Source: Galbitalea soli (GTDB taxonomy: Bacteria > Actinomycetota > Actinomycetes > Actinomycetales > Microbacteriaceae). From it: DNA of 64,000 nt. This document shows positions 37,121-45,034 of the stretch, piece after piece. Position numbers and translations under genes: made by a program. Each line of letters begins with the position of its first letter. Position 1 is the stretch's first letter. A model generated the notes under the pieces. That model made no database searches. It was not told where the DNA came from and worked only from the letters and a program-made list of their open reading frames with translations. The stretch lies in contig NZ_JAAGWZ010000005.1 in NCBI RefSeq assembly GCF_010686725.1, positions 1-64,000 on the forward strand, written 5' to 3'.

Positions 37121-37678
37121 GTGACCGACTCCTACGCTCCCGTGCACCAGTCCGACACGGTCGTGCGCGGCGCGCTGTTCGCCGCCATCATCATCCCCGT
37201 CGGGGTCGTGGTCTGGACCATCGTCTGGAGCTGGGGCATCGTCGCGTCGATCGTCGCGCTCGGCATCGCCGTCGCGGCCGGCTGGCTCTACCGCAAGGGG
37301 GCGGGTCGGATGACCACCGCCGGTGCCGCCGTCATCGCTGGTGTCGTCATCGTCACGCTCCTCCTCTCCTTCTTCGCCGGCGTCGTCTGGGATTTCGCGG
37401 GGGCGGTCGCCCGCGAGACGGGCACCTCCACCTGGGCCGCCTTCACCTCCCCGCAGTTCTGGCCGCTCTTCTCCCTCAACCTGCCGCTCGTGCTCAAGGC
37501 GGATGGCACGAGCCTGCTGCTGGCCGCCGCCTTCGGCGCCCTCGGATCGTTCCGCACGATCAGCGCCGGGTTCAAGGCGGCGCGCGCCGAGGCCACCTCG
37601 ACCGCGATGTTCGGCGAGGCCCCCGCGGCCCCGCAGCCGACCGGCTCCGAGGACGTTCCGCCGTCCGCCTCGCACTGA
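37121..37678 (+). CDS. Small membrane protein of unknown function
   Basis: A 185-residue protein with four or five hydrophobic segments and a Pro/Ser-rich acidic tail. GTG 37121 has AGGGGA seven bases upstream. ATG 37079, in frame and preceded by TAGTGT, would add 14 residues and is the alternative. It is followed 34 bases on by the type III polyketide synthase gene, which has its own leaderless promoter. No family recognised. Confidence 0.65.
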   Translation: MTDSYAPVHQSDTVVRGALFAAIIIPVGVVVWTIVWSWGIVASIVALGIAVAAGWLYRKGAGRMTTAGAAVIAGVVIVTLLLSFFAGVVWDFAGAVARETGTSTWAAFTSPQFWPLFSLNLPLVLKADGTSLLLAAAFGALGSFRTISAGFKAARAEATSTAMFGEAPAAPQPTGSEDVPPSASH

Positions 37679-37712
37679 CCGCGGGCGCGTCACCCCGTGC
37701 TACGTTCGGGAA

Positions 37713-38762
37713 ATGACGCGCATCGCAGCGGTCGCACCGGCGCTGCCGGTGCATCGCTACACCCAGGCGGAGATCACCGCCGAACTCACCCCGCTGCTCG
37801 CGCACAGTGACGGCCACCGCGCCGTGCTGGCGCGGACGCACGGCAACACCCGCATCGACACGCGTCACACCGCGCTCCCGCTGGAGCGCTACCGCGGCCT
37901 CGGATCGTTCGGCGAGACGAACGCGCTGTTCATCCAGCTCGCGACCGAGCTGTGTGCGGAGGCGCTGACCACGGCCCTCGACTCGGCGGGGATCGCGCCC
38001 GCCGAGGTCGACTTCATCCTCTTCACCTCGGTCACCGGCATCTCGGCGCCGTCCATCGACGCACTGCTGGTGGCGCGGCTGGGGCTGCGTCCCGACGTGA
38101 AGCGCCTGCCGTCGTACGGGCTCGGCTGCGTGGCGGGGGCGGCGGGCATCGCCCGCGTGAGCGACTACCTGGTCGGGCATCCCACGGAGGTCGGCGTTCT
38201 GGTGGCGGTCGAGCTCTGCTCGCTCACGCTGCAGCGCGGCGACGCGAGCATGGCGAACTTCGTGGCGACGGGGCTCTTCGGCGACGGGGCCGCCGCCGTC
38301 GTGCTGGTCGGGGATGACCGTCCCGAGCCCGGCCCGACCGTGCGCGACACCCGCAGCGTCACCTATCCCGACAGCGAGGGGGTGATCGGCTTCGTCGTGG
38401 GCGAGACGGGGTTCGAGATCATCCTCACCGCGGAGGTCGCGGAGGTGATCGGGCGGCACTTCCCGAGTAACGTGGCCTCGTTCCTCGCCGACAACGGTCT
38501 CGGCATCCACGACGTCGACGAGTGGTTCGCGCATCCCGGCGGACCGCGCGTGCTGGAGGCCTTCGCCGACGCGCTGCGGCTCGGCGACGACGCCCTCGCG
38601 CGCAGCTACCGCTCGCTCGCCGCGGTCGGCAACCTCTCCTCGGTCGCCGTGCTGCACGTGCTCGCCGACGGCTTCGCCGAGCCCCCGGGCACGACCGGCC
38701 TGCTCTTCGCCGTCGGCCCCGGTGTGAGCGCGGAGTTCGTGCTGCTGGAGTGGCCGCGGTGA
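37713..38762 (+). CDS. Type III polyketide synthase
   Basis: A 349-residue chalcone-synthase-like enzyme that condenses malonyl-CoA extenders on an acyl-CoA starter in the cytoplasm. The catalytic triad is visible: Cys139 in SYGLGCVAGAAG, His274 in WFAHPGGPRVLE and Asn307 in AVGNLSS. The next gene is a methyltransferase-flavoprotein fusion, so the product is probably an O-methylated, oxidised resorcinol or pyrone as in the Streptomyces srs pathway. ATG 37713 follows TACGTT by six bases. Confidence 0.92.
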   Translation: MTRIAAVAPALPVHRYTQAEITAELTPLLAHSDGHRAVLARTHGNTRIDTRHTALPLERYRGLGSFGETNALFIQLATELCAEALTTALDSAGIAPAEVDFILFTSVTGISAPSIDALLVARLGLRPDVKRLPSYGLGCVAGAAGIARVSDYLVGHPTEVGVLVAVELCSLTLQRGDASMANFVATGLFGDGAAAVVLVGDDRPEPGPTVRDTRSVTYPDSEGVIGFVVGETGFEIILTAEVAEVIGRHFPSNVASFLADNGLGIHDVDEWFAHPGGPRVLEAFADALRLGDDALARSYRSLAAVGNLSSVAVLHVLADGFAEPPGTTGLLFAVGPGVSAEFVLLEWPR

Positions 38763-40396
38763 TCGCCTTTCTCGTGCTCATCCTGGCGACGGGCGCGGAG
38801 CGGATCGTCGAGATGGCGGTGTCGGCCCGCAACGCGCGCTGGGCCTTCGCGCACGGGGGTCGTGAGTACGGTCAGCGGCACTTCCCGTGGATGGTCGCTC
38901 TTCACACCGGGATGCTCGTGGGCGCGCTCGCCGAGGTGTTCGGGTTGCACCGGCCGTTCATCCCGGTTCTGGGCTGGCCCATGCTCGCGATCGCTCTCGC
39001 CTGTCAGGCCGCCCGCTGGTGGATCATCGGCACCCTCGGCCGCCAGTGGAACACGCGGGTGATCGTCGTGCCCGGGCTCGGTCGTGTCACGCGCGGACCG
39101 TACCGCTGGCCGTGGCTGCGCCACCCCAACTACATCGTCGTCGCGGTGGAGGGGGTGGCCCTTCCCCTCGTTCACGGCGCGTGGATGACCGCCCTCAGCT
39201 TCACCATCCTCAACGCGGTGCTCCTGCTCGCGTTCCGCATCCCCACCGAGGAGCGCGCGCTCGCGGCGCTCACGCTGCCCCCGGCGGGATCCGCCGGCCC
39301 CACGCGACTCGTGGTCATCGGTGCCGGTCCGGTCGGACTCGCGGCGGCGATCGAGGCGCGGCTCGCGGGCCTCGACGTCGTGGTCGTCGACCCGCGCCGG
39401 GACGCGATCGACAAGGCCTGCGGCGAGGGGCTCATGCCGGGGGCGCTGCCGCTGCTGGAGCGGCTGGGGGTGCGGGTGGGCGGTCATCCGCTCGCCGGGA
39501 TCACCTATCGGCAGGGCGCGCGCTCGGTCGTGCACCGATTCGCGGGGGCGGGCGGCAGGGGTGTGCGACGCACCGAGCTGCAGTCCGCGCTGGCCGCGCG
39601 CGCCGACGCGCTGGGCGCGGAGCGGGTGACGGCGACGGTCACGACAGTCGAGCAGACGGTGAACGGTGTGGAGCTGGGGCTGCGGGTCGGCGCGACGGTG
39701 CTGAGTCACCTCGCGGACGGCACCGCAGTGCGCACCGACCCGCCGGCCGTGCTGCACGCCGACTACGTGCTCGCCTGCGACGGTCTGCACTCGCCCACGG
39801 CGCGGATCCTCGGCCTCACCCTCCCGAACGAGCGCGGCGGCGGTGCGTTCGGTCGCTACGGCATCCGTGAGCACTATGCGATGCCCCCGTGGGGTGACAC
39901 CGTCGAGGTGTACTGGGGCGCCGACGCGGAGTTCTACGTGACTCCGGTCGACGACAGCACGGTCGGGGTCGCGATGCTGGGGGCGCGCGGCATCGAGTTC
40001 GAGGAGGCTCTCGCGGGCATCCCGGAACTGGCCGATCGGCTGCGCGGCGCACTGGTGGCGAGCACGCGACGCGGTGCCGGACCGTTCCGCCAGCGCACCC
40101 GGGCTCGCACGGCCGGGCGGGTGCTGCTCGTCGGGGATGCCGCCGGGTACGTCGACGCGATCACGGGGGAGGGGCTCCGGCTCGGCTTCGCCCAGGCGGG
40201 GGCCGCGGTGCGGTGCGTCGCGGCGGGTCGACCCCGCGATTACGAGCGGGAGTGGCGGGCGGCGACGCGCGACTTCCGGGTGCTCACGAGCGCCCTCGTC
40301 GCGCTGGCCTCCGGCCCGCTCCGGGGGATGATCGTGCCGCTCGCCGAGCGACTACCCCGCGTCTTCGGAGCCGTCGTCGAGCGTCTCGCTCGCTGA
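38759..40396 (+). CDS. Fused isoprenylcysteine-methyltransferase-like / FAD-dependent oxidoreductase
   Basis: A 545-residue two-domain protein. Residues 1-175 are an ICMT-family membrane methyltransferase (GRQWNTRVIVVPGLGRVTRGPYRWPWLRHPNYI split by its usual helices). From about residue 180 a flavoprotein starts with RLVVIGAGPVGLAAAIEARLAGL and ends with the GDAAGYVDAITGEG motif of aromatic hydroxylases and geranylgeranyl reductases. In Streptomyces srsB and srsC these are separate proteins modifying the srsA product. The GTG start overlaps the polyketide synthase stop. The last 45 bases overlap the convergent citrate synthase gene. Confidence 0.88.
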   Translation: MIAFLVLILATGAERIVEMAVSARNARWAFAHGGREYGQRHFPWMVALHTGMLVGALAEVFGLHRPFIPVLGWPMLAIALACQAARWWIIGTLGRQWNTRVIVVPGLGRVTRGPYRWPWLRHPNYIVVAVEGVALPLVHGAWMTALSFTILNAVLLLAFRIPTEERALAALTLPPAGSAGPTRLVVIGAGPVGLAAAIEARLAGLDVVVVDPRRDAIDKACGEGLMPGALPLLERLGVRVGGHPLAGITYRQGARSVVHRFAGAGGRGVRRTELQSALAARADALGAERVTATVTTVEQTVNGVELGLRVGATVLSHLADGTAVRTDPPAVLHADYVLACDGLHSPTARILGLTLPNERGGGAFGRYGIREHYAMPPWGDTVEVYWGADAEFYVTPVDDSTVGVAMLGARGIEFEEALAGIPELADRLRGALVASTRRGAGPFRQRTRARTAGRVLLVGDAAGYVDAITGEGLRLGFAQAGAAVRCVAAGRPRDYEREWRAATRDFRVLTSALVALASGPLRGMIVPLAERLPRVFGAVVERLAR

Positions 40397-41497
40397 CACC
40401 TCGCGCTGTTCCGGCCCCACGTACTCGCTGAGGGGGCGGATGAGCGCGTTCGACTCGAGCTGCTCCATGATGTGCGCGGTCCAGCCGGTGATGCGGGCGG
40501 CCACGAACAGCGGCGTGAAGAACTGCGTGTCGAAGCCCATCAGGTGATAGGCGGGGCCGCTCGGGTAGTCGAGGTTCGGTTTGAGGTTCTTGGCGGCGAG
40601 CATCCCTGCCTCGAGCCGGTCGTAGATCGCGAGGAGGTCCGGTCGGTCGTACTCGGTGATGAGGGTGTCGAGTGCCGCCTTCATGGTGGGCACGCGTGAG
40701 TCGCCGTTCTTGTAGACGCGGTGGCCGAAGCCCATGATCTTTCGCTTCTGGCCGAGTGCGACCTCGAGCCAGGGGTCGACCGCGTCGACGCCGCCGATCT
40801 CGTCGAAAATGTGCATGACCGCCTCGTTCGCACCGCCGTGGAGGGGGCCTTTCAGCGCGCCGATCGCTCCGGTGACGGCCGAGTACAGGTCGCTGAGCGT
40901 GCTCGTGATCACGCGCGCGGTGAAGGTGGAGGCGTTGAAGGAGTGCTCGGCGTACAGGATCATCGACACGTCGAAGGCGTTCACGACGACCAGGTCGGGC
41001 AGCTCGCCGAAGGTCATGTGCAGGAAGTTGGCCGAGTAGCCGAGGTCGTCGCGGGGTTCGACGAGGTCTTCGTCGCGGCGACGCCGCTGGTCGTAGGCGA
41101 TGATCGACGGGATCTGCGCGAGAAGCGCGGTCGACTTGCGCAGGTTGCCGTCGCGGCTGGAGTCGTCGGCGTGCGGGTCGGCCGCGCCGATCGCGCTGAC
41201 GGCGGTTCGCAGCACGTCCATGGGGTGCGCGGTGGTCGGCAGCTCGTCGACGATTCGCTTGACGACGGGGTCGAGGTGGCGCAGCGAGCGCTCGAGCGTC
41301 TCGAACTCGGCACGCTGCTCGGGCGTCGGCAGCTCCCCGTACCAGAGGAGGTACGCGACCTCCTCGAACGAGCATCGCGCCGCCAGCTCCTGCACGGGAT
41401 ACCCCCGGTAGAGCAGGGAGTTGGTCTCGGGATTGACCTTGGATATCGTCGTCGTGTCGACGACCACACCAGCAAGGCCCTTGTGGATTTCGCTCAT
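40352..41497 (-). CDS. Citrate synthase / 2-methylcitrate synthase
   Basis: A 381-residue short-type citrate synthase family enzyme, condensing oxaloacetate with acetyl-CoA or propionyl-CoA. The substrate-binding loop LHGGANEAVM and the active His in GFGHRVYK are present. The length of about 380 residues matches PrpC/CitZ-type bifunctional enzymes rather than the longer GltA. GAGGAG precedes ATG 41497. No prpB or prpD gene is nearby, so the preferred substrate cannot be settled. Confidence 0.9.
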   Translation of the reverse strand: MSEIHKGLAGVVVDTTTISKVNPETNSLLYRGYPVQELAARCSFEEVAYLLWYGELPTPEQRAEFETLERSLRHLDPVVKRIVDELPTTAHPMDVLRTAVSAIGAADPHADDSSRDGNLRKSTALLAQIPSIIAYDQRRRRDEDLVEPRDDLGYSANFLHMTFGELPDLVVVNAFDVSMILYAEHSFNASTFTARVITSTLSDLYSAVTGAIGALKGPLHGGANEAVMHIFDEIGGVDAVDPWLEVALGQKRKIMGFGHRVYKNGDSRVPTMKAALDTLITEYDRPDLLAIYDRLEAGMLAAKNLKPNLDYPSGPAYHLMGFDTQFFTPLFVAARITGWTAHIMEQLESNALIRPLSEYVGPEQREVSASETLDDGSEDAG

Positions 41498-41646
41498 GTC
41501 GCTCCTCATCGTGCGCGCGGGATTGCCGCGACTCTCACCGTAGCGCGCGGGTGCGTCGGGGCGTACCCCGGGGCCGGCCGCGCCGCGCGCCCCCGCCCGG
41601 CCCGCGCCGCCCCTCCCTCGCGCCGCCCTCACCCCGCGCGCCCTTA

Positions 41647-41762
41647 CCCCGCGAGTTGGCACTTTTTGTGCAACTTCGCGCGGCTCGGGCCGCTAATCGA
41701 CAACCGAACGGGCTCGGCCCGTTTCCTTGCACGTTTTCGTCGCACAAAACGAGGGTGCTGGC
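41647..41762 (+). repeat. 116-bp structured intergenic repeat, left copy
   Basis: The element begins CCCCGCGAGTTGGCAC and ends AAACGAGGGTGCTGGC. Inside are a near-palindromic end with a T5 loop (41651-41681) and a perfect hairpin AACGGGC-TCG-GCCCGTT. The reverse complement of 42527-42642 matches it with only about five differences. It occupies the middle of the 312-bp gap upstream of citrate synthase; the rest of the gap is GC-rich with nothing else recognised. Confidence 0.8.
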
Positions 41763-41809
41763 AAAGCGCGGGCCGCGCGGGCGCGGGCGCGCGGCGGCGG
41801 GCCGTTCGC

Positions 41810-42013
41810 TCAGCGGGGGCAGTGCATCCGACTGGGTGCGTGGCCCTGCAGGCGGTCGAAAGTGTGCGCATCCATCGGATTCCCGCACACCGGACACGGC
41901 TTCGCACCCGTCGGCGGCAAGGGCGCTTCGTCGTAGGGCCCGAGCGGCGGCGGGCCGATGTAGGGCAGCAGCCTCGCGTTCAGCTTGTCGATGAGCTGGG
42001 CCCAGCTGGTCAC
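41810..42013 (-). CDS. Small zinc-ribbon protein
   Basis: A 67-residue protein beginning MTSWAQLIDKLNARLLPYIG and ending with a metal site: CPVCGNPMDAHTFDR, then a C-terminal HCPR. Four ligands (Cys, Cys, His, Cys) suggest one zinc. GGAG stands about six bases before GTG 42013. It is divergent from a MarR/OhrR-like gene with a palindrome between them and may be its target. The function is unknown. Confidence 0.65.
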   Translation of the reverse strand: MTSWAQLIDKLNARLLPYIGPPPLGPYDEAPLPPTGAKPCPVCGNPMDAHTFDRLQGHAPSRMHCPR

Positions 42014-42026
42014 GATCACTCCAATG

Positions 42027-42040
42027 GTTAGTGTACTAAC
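42027..42040. promoter_or_regulatory. Palindromic operator GTTAGT-GT-ACTAAC
   Basis: Perfect six-base arms in the AT-rich 54-bp gap between the divergent zinc-ribbon and MarR-like genes. A further TTAGTGTA half-site follows at 42043. MarR proteins typically bind such symmetric sites in divergent promoters. Confidence 0.6.
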
Positions 42041-42067
42041 TATTAGTGTAAGCGATAAAGTCGACGG

Positions 42068-42496
42068 ATGACCGACCCTCTCGCCCTCGACCGCCAGGTG
42101 TGCTTCGCGCTCGCGGCGGCATCCCGCAGCGTGATCGGCGTGTATCGTCCGGTACTCGCGCCGCTGGGACTGACGCACCCGCAGTACCTCGTAATGCTCG
42201 CGCTCTGGGAGCGCAGCCCGCGAACAGTCCGGGACATCGGCGAGGCGCTCGCGCTGGAGCCCGCGACCCTGTCGCCGCTGCTCAAGCGGCTCGAGGCCAT
42301 CGGGTACGTGACGCGAACCCGGCAGCGCGGGAACGAGCGCGCGCTCGACGTCGAGCTGACCGACTCGGGACGCGCGTTGCGCGCGGAGGCCGAGCGGGTG
42401 CCGGGCCAAGTGGTCGAGCGACTCGGGATGGACGTGGCCGAGTTGGAGGGCATCCGCGACTCGCTCACCCGGCTACTCGAGGCGGCGCGGGGGTAG
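42068..42496 (+). CDS. MarR-family regulator, second OhrR-like protein
   Basis: A 142-residue winged-helix protein closely similar to the one at 5726-6172 (shared [12 protein letters not shown]-like and [10 protein letters not shown] blocks). Cys12 in LDRQVCFALAAAS is at the peroxide-sensing position of OhrR. Unlike the first copy it has no peroxidase partner; its divergent neighbour is a 67-residue zinc-ribbon protein. Both genes lie between inverted 116-bp repeats. Confidence 0.85.
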   Translation: MTDPLALDRQVCFALAAASRSVIGVYRPVLAPLGLTHPQYLVMLALWERSPRTVRDIGEALALEPATLSPLLKRLEAIGYVTRTRQRGNERALDVELTDSGRALRAEAERVPGQVVERLGMDVAELEGIRDSLTRLLEAARG

Positions 42497-42526
42497 GCCG
42501 GGCGCGCCCCGCACGGGCCGCGCTAT

Positions 42527-42642
42527 GCCAGCGCCCTCGTTTTGTGCGACAAAAACGTGCAAGGAAACGGGCCGAGCCCGTTCGGTTGCCGATTAGCGGC
42601 CCGAGCCGCGCGAAGTTGCACAAAAAGTGCCAACTCGCGGGT
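42527..42642 (-). repeat. 116-bp structured intergenic repeat, right (inverted) copy
   Basis: In inverted orientation relative to the copy at 41647-41762 and about 95 percent identical by eye. The outer end reads CACAAAAAGTGCCAACTCG toward the right. It begins 30 bases after the MarR-like gene, so the pair encloses exactly two divergent genes. Confidence 0.8.
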
Positions 42643-42681
42643 TAGAGGAGCCGCGGGGAGAGGAGCCGCGCGCCCCCGCCC

Positions 42682-43338
42682 CTAGCCGAGCAGCAGCCGC
42701 TCGAGCTCCGCGGGGGTCGACGCCACGTCGACCGCGCCGAGGGTCTCGGCGGGGGCGCCATAGCCCCACTCGACGAAGATCGTGGGGACCCCGTTGGTCG
42801 CGGCCCCGTGCACGTCGTGCTCGCGGTCGCCCACCATGATCGGCGTGGCCAGGTCGGCGCCGATGCCCTTGAGGCGCACCAGGGCCTCGGCCACGACATC
42901 CGCCTTCGCACTGCGCACCTCGTCGTCGGAGGCGCCCGTGATCACATCGAAGAGCTCGAGAATTCCGAAGTGCTGAAGCACGACCGTCGCCGGGGTCTCG
43001 GGCTTCGAGGTCGCGAGCGAGAGCGGCAACCCCGCGGTGCGGATCGCCTGCAGCACCTCGGGCACGCCCGCGTAGAGGGTGGCGTTGAAGACGCCCTCCT
43101 CCAGGTACTTGGGCCGGTAGATCGCGAGGGCCTCGGCCGCCTCGCCCAGGCTGAGCCCCGCCAGGTCGCGGAACGAGTCCAGGATGGGCGGCCCCACGTA
43201 GGCGAGCAGCTCCTGCTGTGTCGGCACAGGCCGACCCATCTGCGCGAAGGTCCACGCGAGGGTCGCGGTGATGCCGGGCGCGGAGTCGACGATCGTGCCG
43301 TCGAGGTCGAAGAGCACCGCCGTGTAGTGGTCAGTCAT
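42682..43338 (-). CDS. HAD-family hydrolase, phosphoglycolate phosphatase-like
   Basis: A 218-residue HAD phosphatase. Motif I is VLFDLDGTIVDS with nucleophile and acid Asp, motif II the Ser/Thr in LATSKP, and motif IV VGDREHDVHGA. The cap between residues 20 and 80 is of the Gph/PGMB helical type. Likely substrates are phosphoglycolate or pyrophosphate, unproven. ATG 43338 follows TAGGCT (43352-43347) by eight bases; a TTG three codons upstream is less likely. Confidence 0.88.
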   Translation of the reverse strand: MTDHYTAVLFDLDGTIVDSAPGITATLAWTFAQMGRPVPTQQELLAYVGPPILDSFRDLAGLSLGEAAEALAIYRPKYLEEGVFNATLYAGVPEVLQAIRTAGLPLSLATSKPETPATVVLQHFGILELFDVITGASDDEVRSAKADVVAEALVRLKGIGADLATPIMVGDREHDVHGAATNGVPTIFVEWGYGAPAETLGAVDVASTPAELERLLLG

Positions 43339-43383
43339 TTGGCTCAAGCCTATTTACTGCGGGGGATGCCCGGCGCCAGGCTC

Positions 43384-44079
43384 TCAGAACAGCCGCTGGT
43401 GAGCGTCGTCCATGCCCCGCATCGCGTCGTAGTCGAGCACGACGCAGCGGATGCCGCGGTCGGTCGCGAGCGTGCGCGCCTGCGGCTTGATCTCCTGCGC
43501 GGCGAACACCCCGGAGACCGGTGCCAGCCGGGGGTCGCGGTTCATGAGTTCGAGGTAGCGGGTCAGCTGCTCCACCCCGTCGATGTCGCCACGGCGTTTG
43601 ATCTCGACGGCGACCGAGCCCCCCGCCGCGTCGGTCGCGAGGATATCCACCGGTCCGATCGCCGTCATGTACTCGCGGCGCACCAGCCGATAGCCCTCGC
43701 CGAGCAGTTCGATCTGTTCGGCCAGCAGCTTCTGCAGGTCGGCCTCCACCCCGTCCTTCTGCAGCCCCGGATCGTGCCCGAGCTCGTGGCTGCTGTCGTG
43801 AAGCACCTCGTGGATCGAGATGACCAGCAGGTCGGCGGTCTTCGCCTGCGCGACCTTCCAGAGCTCGGTGACCCCCGCATCCCGCTGGGCCTCATCCGGT
43901 TCGAGCACCGTGAGCACGCAGGGCGGGCTCATCCAATTGAGCGGCTTGTAGGAGAGGGAGTCGGAGTGCACGAGCACGCTGCCGTCGCTCTTGAGCAGGA
44001 GCAGCCGGTTGGCGAGGGGGAGGTGGGCACTGAGCCTGCCGGCATAGTCGACGGAGCACCGGGCAACAACGAGACGCAC
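43384..44079 (-). CDS. nucS: Mismatch-specific endonuclease NucS
   Basis: A 231-residue NucS/EndoMS protein, the key enzyme of the MutS/MutL-independent mismatch repair of Actinobacteria. It cuts both strands at mismatches. The nuclease motifs [23 protein letters not shown] contain the catalytic Asp and ExK. The C-terminal DDAHQRLF looks like a beta-clamp-binding tail. GTG 44079 follows TAACCT by seven bases. It lies ten bases downstream of the SseB-like gene. Confidence 0.93.
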   Translation of the reverse strand: MRLVVARCSVDYAGRLSAHLPLANRLLLLKSDGSVLVHSDSLSYKPLNWMSPPCVLTVLEPDEAQRDAGVTELWKVAQAKTADLLVISIHEVLHDSSHELGHDPGLQKDGVEADLQKLLAEQIELLGEGYRLVRREYMTAIGPVDILATDAAGGSVAVEIKRRGDIDGVEQLTRYLELMNRDPRLAPVSGVFAAQEIKPQARTLATDRGIRCVVLDYDAMRGMDDAHQRLF

Positions 44080-44089
44080 GAGGGAGAGG

Positions 44090-45034
44090 TTAGCGCGGCC
44101 CGAGCTCGGCGACGCGCCGCAGGTCATCGGCGTCGAGGGCGATCCAGGGGCCGGCCGGGTTGATGACGAGCCCGGCGTAGGGCTCGGCGAGGGCGTCCTT
44201 GATCACCTCGCTCACGGGCACCGCCGCGAAGCCGTCGGTCGAGTTGCGCGCGGTCACCTCGAGGCCGGAGGTGAAGGCGAGCAGCACGGGGTCGCCCGCC
44301 GGGCTGACCGTCGTGCGCACGTTGACGCCGCCGCCCGCGGGCCGGGCTGCCGCCCCCTCGCTCGCCCCCTCGCCCTCCGGGGCGGCAGAAGCGCGATCTC
44401 CAACCGGCTCCCCCGCCGGTGCGCCGCCGGGCAGCGAGTCCGGGCTGATGGCGAGCAGGAGCGACCCGCCTTGGGCGAGGGCGAGGAGCACGGCATCGCG
44501 GCGCGCGGCGTCGACGTCGGTGACGGTCGTCGCGGAGTCGTCGTCGGGGGCGAGGTCGTCGGGCGCGGTCATCCGGGTCTCGAGCGCTTCCTTGACCGCG
44601 TCGTTGCGCTCGCCGTGGAGGGCGAAGTCGATGTCGGCGCGGGAGATCGCGCAGCTCGGGCCGACCGGGTCGATGTACAGCCAGGCGTAGTCGCCGGTCT
44701 GCACGAGGCCCAGCAGCTCGACCGAGCGCTGCACGAGCGACTGCACGTCGTCGGGAGTCGCCGGGTGCATCCGCACGATCTCCTCCTGTCGCGTGTAGGC
44801 GAAGAGCGCGGGCTGGCCGTCCGGCCCGGCACCCGAGCCGACGGTGAGCGTGGCGCCCTCCGCGAAGACGGCGCCCGACTCCCGCAGCTCGGGCCGGTCG
44901 GAGCCGGTCAGGTCGAGGAGCAGATCGCCCTGCAGGCAGTGCCGCAGCACCTCGACGTAACCGGACTGGTCGGGGGCGTCGGCGAACGCCGCGACGGCGC
45001 TGCGGAGGGCATGGTGGTCGACGGGGTCAGTCAT
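44090..45034 (-). CDS. SseB-family protein with duplicated domain
   Basis: A 314-residue protein with two SseB-like halves, about 10-140 and 225-312, joined by an Ala/Gly/Pro/Glu-rich linker. The first half has GDLLLDLTG and [10 protein letters not shown]; the second [11 protein letters not shown] and [13 protein letters not shown]. SseB proteins in Gram-positives have no settled function. ATG 45034 follows TAGTGT by six bases while overlapping the end of the MFS gene by eight bases. Confidence 0.75.
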   Translation of the reverse strand: MTDPVDHHALRSAVAAFADAPDQSGYVEVLRHCLQGDLLLDLTGSDRPELRESGAVFAEGATLTVGSGAGPDGQPALFAYTRQEEIVRMHPATPDDVQSLVQRSVELLGLVQTGDYAWLYIDPVGPSCAISRADIDFALHGERNDAVKEALETRMTAPDDLAPDDDSATTVTDVDAARRDAVLLALAQGGSLLLAISPDSLPGGAPAGEPVGDRASAAPEGEGASEGAAARPAGGGVNVRTTVSPAGDPVLLAFTSGLEVTARNSTDGFAAVPVSEVIKDALAEPYAGLVINPAGPWIALDADDLRRVAELGPR

